A DNA stretch of 64,000 nt, from contig NC_030826.1 of the NCBI RefSeq assembly GCF_001704415.2, positions 32,049,324-32,113,323 on the forward strand, written 5' to 3'. How positions within the stretch are numbered: position 1 is the first letter of the stretch; every line of letters starts with the position of its first letter. The notes under the pieces are model-generated. The model was not told the origin of the DNA. It ran no database searches and worked only from the letters and a program-made list of their open reading frames with translations. Source of the stretch: Capra hircus (taxonomy: Eukaryota; Chordata; Mammalia; Artiodactyla; Bovidae). Both the position numbers and the translations under genes were made by a program. Below, piece after piece: positions 63,362 through 64,000 of this stretch.

Positions 63362-64000
63362 AGAGCATTAAATGCTGTTCTCACCAGCTGTGTTTTTCTC
63401 CTTTCCTCTCACGCCCTGCAAGACCCAGTCTCCACTCTTCTCTGCACCCTGGGATTCTGAGCCTGAGAAATCGCACCAGGCTTGCTTGCGGACTGGCGCC
63501 TGGCTGGGTTTGGTCCACAGAAGGCAGGGGAGATGGAAGACAAGAAGAGGGTGAGACCCATGAATTCCTCCTCTGCCTGCTCCCTGCTTTGTGGTCAGGG
63601 TCTGGAAGTGACTGGTGGCATTTCTTCCTGATCAAGGCTCTTCTGGGGTGGCCCTAGGGTGATACCAGTTTCCCTGTGGCTTGTCTCTGGGTACCTTGAC
63701 ATCCCTTTCTGGTCCCTCCTCCCTGCTCACACCTCTGAACCTAGACCTTCATGACACTCCCTCTGAACCATTTGGGGTGAATGTTTCCCACCAGGACACT
63801 GAATGAGTCCCTCTATCACACACTGGGACATTTTGTTGAAAGACAGGTAACTGAGCATGAAACCCATGCTCCAGAATCAATCAGTCAGCTCTCATGACAC
63901 CCGTATCCAGATGTAACTTCCCTCCACAACTTAGGTTTTCCCTCCTGCAACTGTCACGCATCTCAGGACCCTCTATCTTGAGTCAGAAGCCTCCTTCCCT
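63362..64000. other. Single-copy DNA, no gene recognised
   Basis: C/T-rich to the window end. Antisense-overlapping frames lie at 63372-63635 without a domain. No repeat is visible. Confidence 0.45.

Noticed and set aside
1..64000. A previously undescribed biological system, as suggested by the task.
   Set aside because: On reading both strands I find only retroposon layers and unassigned single-copy DNA. No gene cluster, array or conserved operon-like unit is present.

Overview
This window looks like nuclear DNA from a ruminant, most likely a bovid. The diagnosis rests on its retroposons. BovB (RTE-clade) LINE copies, Bov-tA SINEs (tRNA-like head joined to a Bov-A unit), dimeric Bov-A2 SINEs with AGC-repeat tails, CHR-2-type tRNA-derived SINEs and a BTLTR1-like endogenous retrovirus LTR occur together. 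Older mammalian layers (L1M, L2, MIR, MER5A, probable CR1/L3) lie beneath them. Nothing suggests bacterial, plasmid or viral-genome sequence.

I found no protein-coding gene I can support. Open reading frames are short, overlap freely on both strands, and the longest lie in repeats. The only recognisable coding remnants are retrotransposon pieces: BovB reverse transcriptase at 6951-8601 (minus) and 15069-16027 (plus), smaller BovB 3' pieces, and a decayed L1 ORF2 at about 44140-46250 (plus). A tRNA-Lys-like pseudogene lies at 3279-3351. The window is best read as intergenic or intronic DNA; which of the two cannot be decided here.

Layout. 1-1012: an L1M 3' end carrying three younger insertions. 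1013-3280: mostly single-copy with an L2 piece and an L1 3' end. 3279-5740: tRNA pseudogene, Bov-tA, two Bov-A2 copies and a BovB 3' end. 5740-9330: AT-rich decayed L1M split by a long BovB. 9331-14323: mainly single-copy with SINEs. 14324-16030: Bov-A2, then a 5'-inverted BovB, then a longer BovB. 16031-26900: single-copy DNA with L1, MER5A, MIR, L2, a probable CR1/L3 piece and a SINE cluster at 21.1-22.9 kb. 26905-29000: BovB and antisense L1M. 29000-34850: single-copy DNA, L2, and L1M containing L1 containing BovB. 34852-40410: scattered SINEs and BovB ends. 40689-41410: LTR. 41411-46250: SINEs and the L1 ORF2 remnant. 46251-54600: mixed, including one L1 3' end inside another L1. 54600-64000: antisense L1M 3' ends, SINEs, a candidate conserved element near 61.3 kb and an L1 3' end at 62.9 kb.

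The elements do not form a pathway; they record layers of retroposition. BovB supplies the target-primed insertion machinery that the Bov-A-type SINEs are believed to borrow, which fits the many copies here flanked by 10-15 bp direct repeats. The most informative sequence-level observations are the twin-primed BovB with a 13-bp duplication, the YADD to YAND change in a second BovB, the LTR with 30-bp tandem repeats, a perfect 31-bp palindrome, and nested insertions that can be ordered in time. I see no evidence for an undescribed biological system.
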